A stretch of 48,656 nt of DNA. Origin: Planktomarina sp. (lineage in GTDB: Bacteria > Pseudomonadota > Alphaproteobacteria > Rhodobacterales > Rhodobacteraceae). The translations under genes and the position numbers were made by a program. Below, piece after piece: positions 1 through 7,384 of this stretch (position 1 is its first letter; each line of letters opens with the position of its first letter). Location of the stretch: assembly GCA_020629235.1 (NCBI GenBank), contig JAHDDS010000014.1, positions 1-48,656 of the forward strand. Reading direction: 5' to 3'. The notes below the pieces were generated by a model. It was not told the DNA's origin. It made no database searches and saw only the letters and a list, made by a program, of their open reading frames with translations.

Positions 1-4
1 GCTG

Positions 5-1069
5 ATGAGCAGGGGCATTCTTGGCACGTATGCGATCGATTGGTCGCAATGCGAGGTTGATGGGATGCCTGGTCTGACACCGAAAGACCTCGGGCAAGGG
101 GCGCGGTGGTTATGGCGAGGGAAGCCCGTGCGGCTCGATGGACCGCAAGAGCTTCTCTCCCTCGGACATTCGATCGGATCCCAAGATATTCAAATGCGCG
201 CCGCGCGATCGGTGCGCAAGTTGATCCATTCGGTGGCGGATGTGCGCGACCGGCGGCACGTGCACGGGTATTCGCCGGAAACGGAACCGGCGGTGCATCT
301 GACGGACGGCCAAAATTCCTATTTCATGCACTTTTTGGACACGCCCGTGGGGGTGTTGGTGATGTTCGAAGACGGCTTGCCCCCGGCGGACACCGAACTT
401 TGGGTCGTGCGCGCCAGGGCAAAAGTGCCAGAAGACGCCGCCCCCAAAGGCCCGCCCGATATGGGGTTGGTGGCCGTTTCCGCTGATGCCCAGGTAGACA
501 CGCCTTTGGGCAAACTGGCGGCGTCGGACATTGTTGCAGGGCAAATGATCACGACCCTTGATCGGGGCCCGATCCCCGCTTTGTGGGCGGGCGTGCGCAC
601 CGTCAGTGGCGCGCGGCTGCATGTGATCCCGCAACTGCGCCCCGTGCGGATCAAAGCTGGGGCGTTGGGCAATGGTTGCCCGTCCAAAGATATTCTGGTG
701 GCCGCGCGCCAGCGGGTCCTGTTGCGCGGCACCATGGCGTTGGATTTGTACAACGTGTCCGAGGTTTTGGTGGCCGCAAAAGACATGGTGAACGGGCGGT
801 CGATCTTTTTGGACAGCCGCGTGCGCAGCGTGTCTTACGCGATGATCATGTTCGACACCCACGACGTGTTTCGCGCGGACGGGGTGATGGTGGAAAGTTT
901 CCATCCCGGCCGGGCCAATCTGGACTACCTGGAACCCGCGCAAAAAGACGAGGTGCTGGCAACGCTGGCCCACGCCGGCACAACGCCCGGCGGATATGGC
1001 GACAGCACGCGCCGCAGCCTGTCGGCGTCGGAAGCAGCCATCCTGCGGTTTGCCAACGACGCGGGTTGA
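5..1069 (+). CDS. Hint_2-type domain protein with degenerate active site
   Basis: Protein of 354 residues. The N-terminal part (about 1-150) is of unknown function. The C-terminal part (about 153-310) follows the alphaproteobacterial Hint_2 (Hedgehog/intein-like) pattern: a TPLG block near 166-169, RIKAGALGNG, an EVLVAAKDMVNG block, and the closing DTHDVFRADG...VESFHPG. Family members normally begin this domain with a nucleophilic Cys (CFTPGT-like); here the aligned residue is Ala157. The block that usually reads SPQHRMLL is AARQRVLL, so the His is also missing. Self-cleavage is therefore unlikely and a structural or binding role is more plausible; this is inference. The ATG lies four bases from the window edge with no upstream stop visible, so the true start could be further upstream. 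Confidence 0.75.
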   Translation: MSRGILGTYAIDWSQCEVDGMPGLTPKDLGQGARWLWRGKPVRLDGPQELLSLGHSIGSQDIQMRAARSVRKLIHSVADVRDRRHVHGYSPETEPAVHLTDGQNSYFMHFLDTPVGVLVMFEDGLPPADTELWVVRARAKVPEDAAPKGPPDMGLVAVSADAQVDTPLGKLAASDIVAGQMITTLDRGPIPALWAGVRTVSGARLHVIPQLRPVRIKAGALGNGCPSKDILVAARQRVLLRGTMALDLYNVSEVLVAAKDMVNGRSIFLDSRVRSVSYAMIMFDTHDVFRADGVMVESFHPGRANLDYLEPAQKDEVLATLAHAGTTPGGYGDSTRRSLSASEAAILRFANDAG

Positions 1070-1093
1070 CACCTGCCCCCCAAACAGTAAAAG
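1066..1093 (+). promoter_or_regulatory. Candidate rpsD promoter
   Basis: TTGACA at 1066-1071 matches the -35 consensus and overlaps the stop codon of the preceding gene. A TAAAAG hexamer follows at 1088-1093 with 16-bp spacing. This would give rpsD its own transcript with a leader of about 100 bases. The -10 match is only moderate. Confidence 0.35.
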
Positions 1094-1199
1094 CCGCGCT
1101 GTTGGTGTTGGTGGACCCCGCAAGGGGAATCCTGTCGTCTCTGCAAAATCAGGGAAGAAGGACAACGCCCTCTCGTAACACTCGAAGAGGAGATCAGCC

Positions 1200-1820
1200 G
1201 TGACGAAACGTACGACTGCCAAATACAAAATTGACCGCCGGATGGGTGAAAACATCTGGGGTCGCCCAAAATCCCCAGTGAACCGCCGCGAATACGGCCC
1301 CGGCCAACACGGCCAGCGCCGCAAGGGCAAGACATCTGACTTCGGCCTGCAGCTGCGTGCCAAGCAGAAGTTGAAGGGGTACTATGGCGACCTGACCGAA
1401 AAGCAATTCAAGCGCATCTATGGCGACGCGGCCCGCGTGAAGGGTGACACCGGTGAAAACTTGATCGGTCTGTTGGAACGCCGCCTGGACGCTGTGGTGT
1501 ACCGCGCCAAGTTCGTGGCCACAGTGTTCGCAGCACGCCAGTTCGTGAACCACGGCCACGTGACTGTGAACGGCCAGAAAGTGAACATCCCGTCGTACCG
1601 CGTCAAAGAAGGCGACGTGATCGCCGTGCGCGACAAATCCAAGCAGATGGCCATGGTGCTGGAAGCTGTGGGTCTGCCCGAACGCGATGTGCCGGATTAC
1701 ATGGAAGTGGATCATTCGAAAATGACGGCCACCTTCGTGCGCACCCCTGGCCTGGGTGACGTGCCCTATCCAGTGATGATGGAGCCCAACTTGGTGGTGG
1801 AATATTACGCGAAGAACTGA
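1200..1820 (+). CDS. rpsD: 30S ribosomal protein S4
   Basis: S4 binds 16S rRNA early in assembly of the small subunit and helps decoding fidelity. The 206 residues match the usual S4 length. The N-terminus ([20 protein letters not shown]) and the S4 RNA-binding domain (about 95-155, with [12 protein letters not shown] and [11 protein letters not shown]) are clear. Translation starts at GTG, set by GAGGAG about ten bases upstream. It stands alone here, outside a ribosomal protein operon, and is followed by a strong terminator. No cysteine zinc motif is seen in the N-terminal arm. Confidence 0.98.
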   Translation: MTKRTTAKYKIDRRMGENIWGRPKSPVNRREYGPGQHGQRRKGKTSDFGLQLRAKQKLKGYYGDLTEKQFKRIYGDAARVKGDTGENLIGLLERRLDAVVYRAKFVATVFAARQFVNHGHVTVNGQKVNIPSYRVKEGDVIAVRDKSKQMAMVLEAVGLPERDVPDYMEVDHSKMTATFVRTPGLGDVPYPVMMEPNLVVEYYAKN

Positions 1821-1842
1821 TCTTCAGAGTGATAATGTCACA

Positions 1843-1878
1843 GGGCCGCGTTGGGAGACCACCGCGGCCTTTTCTTTT
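1843..1878 (+). terminator. Rho-independent terminator of rpsD
   Basis: Stem GGCCGCG (1844-1850) pairs with CGCGGCC (1863-1869) around a 12-base loop and runs into TTTTCTTTT. It sits 23 bases after the rpsD stop. Confidence 0.85.
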
Positions 1879-1916
1879 GCCCCCCCTGGGATAGAACCCA
1901 TGTAAGGAGAACGCAT

Positions 1917-3017
1917 ATGGCACGGCCCACCCCCCAACCCGGTATTCTGGACATCGCCCTGTACCAAGGCGGGGCCAGCCACATCGACGGCATGGCCAAT
2001 GTGTTGAAGCTGTCATCCAACGAAAATCCTGCCGGTCCGCCGCAGTCCGCCAAAGACGCCATCAAAAACGCGTCCATGGACATGCACAGATATCCGTCCA
2101 CGGACCACGCCGACCTGCGCGCCGCCCTGGGGGCGCGGTTTGGGCTGGACCCCAAGAAGATCATCTGCGGGGCAGGGTCCGACGAGATTATCGCCTTTTT
2201 GTGCCAAGCCTATGCCGGGGTCGGCGACGAGGTGATTTACACCGAACACGGGTTCGGCATGTACAAGATCAGCGCCCGGGCCGCCGGGGCCACGCCGGTC
2301 AAAGTCAAAGAACGCAACCGGGTGGTCAGCACCAAAGCCATCCTGGACGGCGTGACCGACAAAACCAAGTTGGTGTTCATTGCCAATCCAGCCAATCCCA
2401 CGGGAACCATGGTCAGCCAAGCGCGCATCCGGGACTTGATCAACGGCCTGCCGCCCCATGTGATCTTGGTGCTGGATGGGGCCTATGCAGAATTTGCCGA
2501 TGACTATGACGGCGGGGCGTCGTTCGTGGAAAAACACGACAATGTGGTGATGACCCGCACGTTTTCCAAGTTGTACGGCTTAGGGGGCCTGCGCGTGGGT
2601 TGGGGATACGCAGCACAGCCCATCATCGACGTGCTGAACCGCGTGCGCGGCCCGTTCAATCTGTCGGGGCCCGCGTTGGCGGGGGCTTTGGCGGCGGTCA
2701 ATGATGTGGACTTTGCCCGAACCGCCAAGGCCGAAAACGCCAAATGGCGCAGCTGGTTGGCAGAAGCTTTGGCTGAACTGGGGGTGCCGTCGGACGTGTC
2801 CAAGGCGAACTTCATTCTGGCCCGCTTTGCCAGCACGGACGAGGCTGAAGCCTGCGATGATTTCCTGAAGTCCAAAGGTGTGATTGTGCGCCGGGTGGGG
2901 GGGTACGGCCTGCCGTACTGTTTGCGCATCACCGTGGGGGACGAGGCGGGGTGCCGCAGGGTTGCCCACGTCATCGGCCAGTTCAAGGAAGGCCAATCAA
3001 AAGAGGCCCAGTCATGA
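1917..3017 (+). CDS. hisC: Histidinol-phosphate (or aromatic) aminotransferase
   Basis: Fold-type I PLP aminotransferase of 366 residues. It converts imidazole-acetol phosphate with glutamate to histidinol phosphate, and many HisC paralogues also transaminate aromatic keto acids. SSNENP near residue 30 and the PLP lysine in [17 protein letters not shown] (Lys218) are present. The ATG is chosen because TAAGGAGA lies seven bases upstream; an upstream in-frame extension would run through the rpsD terminator. The stop overlaps the start of the prephenate dehydrogenase gene (ATGA), which hints at a job in tyrosine or phenylalanine synthesis, or in both pathways. Confidence 0.93.
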   Translation: MARPTPQPGILDIALYQGGASHIDGMANVLKLSSNENPAGPPQSAKDAIKNASMDMHRYPSTDHADLRAALGARFGLDPKKIICGAGSDEIIAFLCQAYAGVGDEVIYTEHGFGMYKISARAAGATPVKVKERNRVVSTKAILDGVTDKTKLVFIANPANPTGTMVSQARIRDLINGLPPHVILVLDGAYAEFADDYDGGASFVEKHDNVVMTRTFSKLYGLGGLRVGWGYAAQPIIDVLNRVRGPFNLSGPALAGALAAVNDVDFARTAKAENAKWRSWLAEALAELGVPSDVSKANFILARFASTDEAEACDDFLKSKGVIVRRVGGYGLPYCLRITVGDEAGCRRVAHVIGQFKEGQSKEAQS

Positions 3018-3919
3018 AAATCGAAAAAGTCGCGCTGATCGGCTTGGGGCTGATTGCGTCTTCTATCTTTTGGGCGATCAAGCGCAGCGGGCAAAACATC
3101 CAAGTGACCGGCACGGCGCGATCCGCTGCCACCCGGGACACAGCCCGTAAAATCGGCTTGTGCGACGCGGTGGTGGATACGGCCCAAGATGCTGTGGCCG
3201 GGGCGGACCTGGTGATTTTATGCGTGCCTGTGGGGGCCATGGCCGCTGTGGCGCAAGACATTGCCCCGCACTTGAAACCCGGCGCCATCGTGTCCGATGT
3301 GGGGTCCACCAAGCGATCGGTGATTGATGCGGTGGCCCCGCAATTGCCCGACGGTGTGCATTTTGTGCCAGCCCACCCGTTGGCAGGCACCGAACATTCC
3401 GGTCCAGAGTCTGGCTTTGCGGAACTGTTCGACAACCGTTGGTGCCTGTTGACGCCAGAAGACCAACCCCAAGCCGCTGTCGACGCCTTGGCGGCGTTTT
3501 GGCGGTCGCTGGGGGCCAATGTGGACCTGATGGAACCCGATCACCACGACCGGGTCCTGGCCGTCACCAGCCACGTGCCGCACCTGATTGCCTATACCAT
3601 GGTGGGGGTGGCGGATGATTTGCACCGCGTCACCGACAGCGAAGTGATCAACTATTCCGCTGCGGGGTTTCGGGATTTCACCCGCATCGCCGCCAGTGAC
3701 CCCGTCATGTGGCGCGACGTGTTTTTGGCCAACAAAGACGCGTCGCTGGAAATTTTAGGCCGCTTCACCGAAGAACTGTTCGCCTTGCAGCGCGCCATTC
3801 GCACAGGCGACGGCGATCACTTGCACGATTACTTCACCCGCACCCGGTCCATCCGACGCGGCATCATCGAAGCGGGCCAAGACACCGATGCGCCGAACTT
3901 TGGGCGCAACGCTTCTTGA
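3014..3919 (+). CDS. tyrC: Prephenate/arogenate dehydrogenase
   Basis: NAD(P)-dependent oxidative decarboxylation of prephenate or arogenate in tyrosine synthesis. The 301-residue protein has an N-terminal Rossmann motif (IGLGLIASS; the third Gly of GxGxxG is Ala, tolerated in this family), then [26 protein letters not shown] and [23 protein letters not shown], the usual TyrA-type blocks. There is no fused chorismate mutase or ACT domain. The start overlaps hisC by four bases, and the stop shares one base with the next ATG, so the three genes are probably translated as one operon. Confidence 0.93.
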   Translation: MKIEKVALIGLGLIASSIFWAIKRSGQNIQVTGTARSAATRDTARKIGLCDAVVDTAQDAVAGADLVILCVPVGAMAAVAQDIAPHLKPGAIVSDVGSTKRSVIDAVAPQLPDGVHFVPAHPLAGTEHSGPESGFAELFDNRWCLLTPEDQPQAAVDALAAFWRSLGANVDLMEPDHHDRVLAVTSHVPHLIAYTMVGVADDLHRVTDSEVINYSAAGFRDFTRIAASDPVMWRDVFLANKDASLEILGRFTEELFALQRAIRTGDGDHLHDYFTRTRSIRRGIIEAGQDTDAPNFGRNAS

Positions 3920-4542
3920 TGCGGTGGATCGTCTTGTGCGCCCTGCTGGCCGGGGCCGTTCACGCACAACCCCTGCGCCCCGAGATGCGCCCGAACACCT
4001 GGCCCACGGCCCGCCCCACCGCGCCTTTGTGCGGGGTGCCGGGTCTTGTGGGCGAACGCCGCCCCACGTTCACAGGCAACATCGGCGGCTGCGGGATCGA
4101 CGCCCCAGTCTTGGTGCGCCAGGTGCAAAGCGTCCGCCTGTCGCGGCCCGCGCTGCTGCACTGCGATGCAGCCCGCGCGTTGAATGACTTTGCCAGCGGC
4201 ACCCTGCGCCGCGCGGTGGACGGGCGGTTCGGCGGTGTTGTGGAAATGAACGTGGCCGCGCACTATGCCTGCCGCACGCGCAACAACCGCGCCGGGGCGA
4301 AACTGTCGGAACATGCCAAGGGGCGCGCCATTGACATCAGCGCATTCACCTTTGCCGACGGCACCAAAATGACCCTGCTGGACGACTGGGGCAAGGGTGT
4401 CAAAGGGGCGATGCTGCGCAAGATTTGGGACGGGGCTTGCGGCGATTTCGGCACCGTGCTGGGGCCAGACGCGGATCGGTTTCACCAAGATCACTTTCAC
4501 TTGGACGTGGCGGCCTATCGCGGTGGGTCGTACTGCCGTTAA
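3919..4542 (+). CDS. Secreted extensin-family (M15-like) protein
   Basis: Protein of 207 residues with a signal peptide ([16 protein letters not shown], cut before Gln). The rest matches the bacterial extensin-like C-terminal domain. It carries a SEHAKGRAIDI block and a closing DRFHQDHFHLD block, which together give the SxHxxGxAxD...HxH pattern of zinc D-Ala-D-Ala (M15/VanY-like) peptidases, plus several Cys likely in disulfides. A periplasmic cell-wall role is inferred. It is joined to tyrC through TGATG. Its stop codon is shared with the convergent DUF2125 gene in the tetranucleotide TTAA. Confidence 0.88.
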   Translation: MRWIVLCALLAGAVHAQPLRPEMRPNTWPTARPTAPLCGVPGLVGERRPTFTGNIGGCGIDAPVLVRQVQSVRLSRPALLHCDAARALNDFASGTLRRAVDGRFGGVVEMNVAAHYACRTRNNRAGAKLSEHAKGRAIDISAFTFADGTKMTLLDDWGKGVKGAMLRKIWDGACGDFGTVLGPDADRFHQDHFHLDVAAYRGGSYCR

Positions 4543-5537
4543 CGCAGATAGAAGCGCGGGGCAGGGCCCAAGGGGATGAAGCCAAAGCGCACCATCCCGC
4601 CCGACAGGGTCAGCGGCACATCCAGCGTGTTGGCTGGGCCCGACGCACGTGCCAAGCCCGACAGCAGGCCTTCTGCGGTTTGGGCCACATCTGCCGGGAT
4701 GGCCCCGTTCGCAACCCCCAGGGCTATCATGTCGCGCCAGTTGACGGCCTTGACGGTGATGTTGCCGTCGGGCACCCCGCCGGGCCCCACATCAAACGCG
4801 CCTGCCAGCTTCAATTCCAACTGCCCCCATCGGGCCGACGCCAAGGTCACGTCGATGCGTGTGGGCTGGGGGCGGGCGCGTTCCAGGGCGAACCTGTCCC
4901 AGGGGCGATCAAAGGTGACGACCGCGTCGAAGGCAGCCGCCTGAAACCTGTCGGGCAGCACGTTGTCGCGGTCGATAATGGCCTTTAACGCCCGCCCGGG
5001 TTCAAAATCCTGCCCGTCAAACGCAATGTCATAGGTGGCAGGTTGCCCCCCCTGGGCCTGCACCCGCAAAGTCCCATTGGCCAGCGCCATTTCCCAGCCG
5101 TCCGGCCCGGTGGCGGTCAGGTCCGCGATGGTGATGCCCGTGCTGCGCAGGGCCAGGGCTGGCGTGGCGGACAGGCGCATGTCAGCGGTTAAGGTGTCGG
5201 CGGTAATCTTGGCCGATGCGCCCGGGGCCAGCAGGTCAAATGCGGGCGGCAGACTGACCAACACCCGGTTCGGCGTGAACGCCGGGACGGCGATGTCCAG
5301 GTGCGGCAAAGCAGCGCCAGCGTCGGTGCCAGGGTCCACAACGCGCAGGTCGGTCAACCGGGTCACAAAGCGCAGGGGAAAGCCCGTGGTGGCCACATCC
5401 GCGTCCGCCGCCCAGCCTTCGCCGCGGCGGTCGTCCAGCCAGGCTGTGGTGGCCGATGTCATGACCCAGGCCGTGCCGATCCAATAGGCGCAGAACCCAA
5501 CAACCAAGACCAAAAGCGCCCAAAACAGTTTGCGCAT
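4539..5537 (-). CDS. DUF2125 domain-containing envelope protein
   Basis: Protein of 332 residues with an N-terminal membrane anchor or signal (MRKLFWALLVLVVGFCAYWIGTAW) followed by a long beta-rich region. The pattern (AWLDDRRGEGW, VATTGFPLRF, LTDLRVVDP, PAFTPNRVLVSLP) is that of DUF2125, common in Rhodobacterales. Function is unknown; location is probably periplasmic, inner-membrane anchored. The start is the Met directly before the hydrophobic segment; the upstream in-frame part has no protein-like character and runs into the divergent gene. Confidence 0.85.
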   Translation of the reverse strand: MRKLFWALLVLVVGFCAYWIGTAWVMTSATTAWLDDRRGEGWAADADVATTGFPLRFVTRLTDLRVVDPGTDAGAALPHLDIAVPAFTPNRVLVSLPPAFDLLAPGASAKITADTLTADMRLSATPALALRSTGITIADLTATGPDGWEMALANGTLRVQAQGGQPATYDIAFDGQDFEPGRALKAIIDRDNVLPDRFQAAAFDAVVTFDRPWDRFALERARPQPTRIDVTLASARWGQLELKLAGAFDVGPGGVPDGNITVKAVNWRDMIALGVANGAIPADVAQTAEGLLSGLARASGPANTLDVPLTLSGGMVRFGFIPLGPAPRFYLR

Positions 5538-5607
5538 GGTGACCCCTTCCAACTTCGGATGGGCGCGGTGTACAGGGGGGGCAATCAAACTGCCAGGGGA
5601 ATGGGCC

Positions 5608-6132
5608 ATGTGGGTCTTTGGATACGGATCGTTGCTGTGGAACCCAGGCTTTGACCCTGCAGAACAAGTGCGCGCCGATTTGCCCGGCTTCACCCGCAGT
5701 TTTTGCATGCGGTCGATCCATCACCGTGGCACCGAAGACACCCCTGGTTTGGTGCTGGCTTTGGACGCGGGCCCCGGGTCTTGCGCAGGCATGGCGTTGC
5801 GCGCGGCTGACGATGCGGCGGACCAAGTCCTGGCCGATTTGCGCGCACGGGAATTGATATCCTCGGCCTATGTGGAACAGTGGGTGGATCTTGCCCTGGC
5901 GGACGGGCGGCAGGTGACGGCTGTGACCTATGTGGTGGACCGCGAACATGTGCAATACTGCCACGAAACACTGGAAGATCAGGCCCAAATCATCGCGCGC
6001 GCGGTGGGGGGGCGTGGTCCAAATCCAGAATATCTGTTCAACACCGCATCCCTGTTGCGCGATTTGGGCATTCCCGACACGGACCTGGATTGGTTGTCAC
6101 AGCGCGTTCACGAAATTCTGGCCGCGCAATAA
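5608..6132 (+). CDS. ChaC-type gamma-glutamylcyclotransferase
   Basis: Glutathione-specific gamma-glutamylcyclotransferase, which splits glutathione into 5-oxoproline and Cys-Gly in the cytosol. The 174-residue protein opens with VFGYGSLLWNPGF, the glycine-rich substrate loop. It ends with GRGPNPEYLFNTASLLRDLGIPDTDLDWL, typical of ChaC. The start is fixed by AGGGGA seven bases upstream; a longer frame to the left would overlap the divergent DUF2125 promoter. Only 63 bases separate it from the ExbB-like gene, so it may head that operon. Confidence 0.92.
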   Translation: MWVFGYGSLLWNPGFDPAEQVRADLPGFTRSFCMRSIHHRGTEDTPGLVLALDAGPGSCAGMALRAADDAADQVLADLRARELISSAYVEQWVDLALADGRQVTAVTYVVDREHVQYCHETLEDQAQIIARAVGGRGPNPEYLFNTASLLRDLGIPDTDLDWLSQRVHEILAAQ

Positions 6133-6195
6133 TCCCTTTGCCAGGTGCAGGGGTTGGCGGCTACAAACCAGGTCAGAGCAGCGAGGACAGGTCCG

Positions 6196-7383
6196 ATGAC
6201 AGAGACCACCCAAGACGTAAGACCGCAATTTTCCCAACCGGTTTTTCAGATCATCGTTATGTTGACAGTGATGGTCTTGGTGGGTGGCCTGACGGCTGTG
6301 GCCTATACCCAGATTGCGCCCACGTTTTTGGCCAATATTTGGCTGAACGGGTTCATCGCGTTTGTCTTTGTCTTTGGCGTGTTGCTGTGCTTTTTCCAGG
6401 TGCTGTCGTTGATCCGATCGGTGCAGTGGATCGAAGGGTTTGCCAGCCAAGAACCGGGCCATGATGCCCGCGCAGCACCGCGGTTGCTGGCGTCCTTGGC
6501 GGCCCTGCTGCGGGGGCGCGGATCGCGTCTGCAAATCGGGTCCAGTTCCGCCAGGTCTATCTTGGATTCCATCGCCACACGCATCGACGAATTGCGTGAA
6601 TACACCCGATATATCACCGGCACGCTGATCTTTCTGGGCCTGTTGGGCACGTTTTACGGTTTGGCCACGACGGTGCCGTCCCTGGTGCAAACCATCCAGT
6701 CCCTGAACCCGAAAGAAGGCGAAGATGCGTTGGACATCTTCGCGCGCTTGCAAGGCGGCCTGGAAGGGCAGTTGGACGGGATGGGCATCGCCTTTGCATC
6801 ATCGCTGTTGGGTCTGGCGGGATCATTGGTGGTGGGGTTGTTGGAAGTCTTTGTGGGCCAGGCCCAAAACCGATTTTACCGTGAATTGGAAGACTGGCTG
6901 TCCACCATCACCCGCGTGGGCTTTGGCGGTGGCGAAGGCGAAGGGGCGACGCAGACATCGGCCCTGGAAAGCATGATGGATCAAATGTCCGAACAGATGG
7001 ACGGGATGGGGCGGCTGTTTTCCGAAACAGCATCAGGCCAAGCCAACGTCGATGCCCGCCTGGTGGCGTTGACCGAAACCTTGACCAAACTGTCCGAACG
7101 CATGGATCGCGGCCAGACCGAAGCGTTGGAACGCGTGGCCGCCAGCCAAGAACAGATGGTGGCGCGCATGCAAAACGCCGGGGGCGGTGAAGGCATGGAT
7201 GCGGAAAGCCGCATGCGCCTGCGGTCGATGGACGTGCAGATGCTGCGGATCTTGGAAGAAATTTCGGCCGGGCGGCAAGAAAGCATCGCCGAAATCCGCG
7301 GCGACTTGGTGAATCTGACCAAAGCCGTGCACCAACTGGCCCGGGCCCAGGCTGGGGCGAGCCAACCCCCGAAAGGCAACTAA
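6196..7383 (+). CDS. MotA/TolQ/ExbB-family proton channel protein
   Basis: 395 residues with four predicted membrane helices (about 17-40, 50-73, 139-161, 197-221). The third carries TGTLIFLGLLGTFYGL and the fourth ASSLLGLAGS, the ExbB/TolQ channel signatures. A cytoplasmic loop separates helices 2 and 3, and a helical tail of about 170 residues follows helix 4. The start follows GAGGA by eight bases. The next gene starts one base after the stop and encodes the MotB/OmpA-like partner, so together they should form a proton-driven stator-like complex in the inner membrane. The energised process is unknown; no tonB, tolA or flagellar gene lies nearby. Confidence 0.85.
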   Translation: MTETTQDVRPQFSQPVFQIIVMLTVMVLVGGLTAVAYTQIAPTFLANIWLNGFIAFVFVFGVLLCFFQVLSLIRSVQWIEGFASQEPGHDARAAPRLLASLAALLRGRGSRLQIGSSSARSILDSIATRIDELREYTRYITGTLIFLGLLGTFYGLATTVPSLVQTIQSLNPKEGEDALDIFARLQGGLEGQLDGMGIAFASSLLGLAGSLVVGLLEVFVGQAQNRFYRELEDWLSTITRVGFGGGEGEGATQTSALESMMDQMSEQMDGMGRLFSETASGQANVDARLVALTETLTKLSERMDRGQTEALERVAASQEQMVARMQNAGGGEGMDAESRMRLRSMDVQMLRILEEISAGRQESIAEIRGDLVNLTKAVHQLARAQAGASQPPKGN

Positions 7384-7384
7384 T

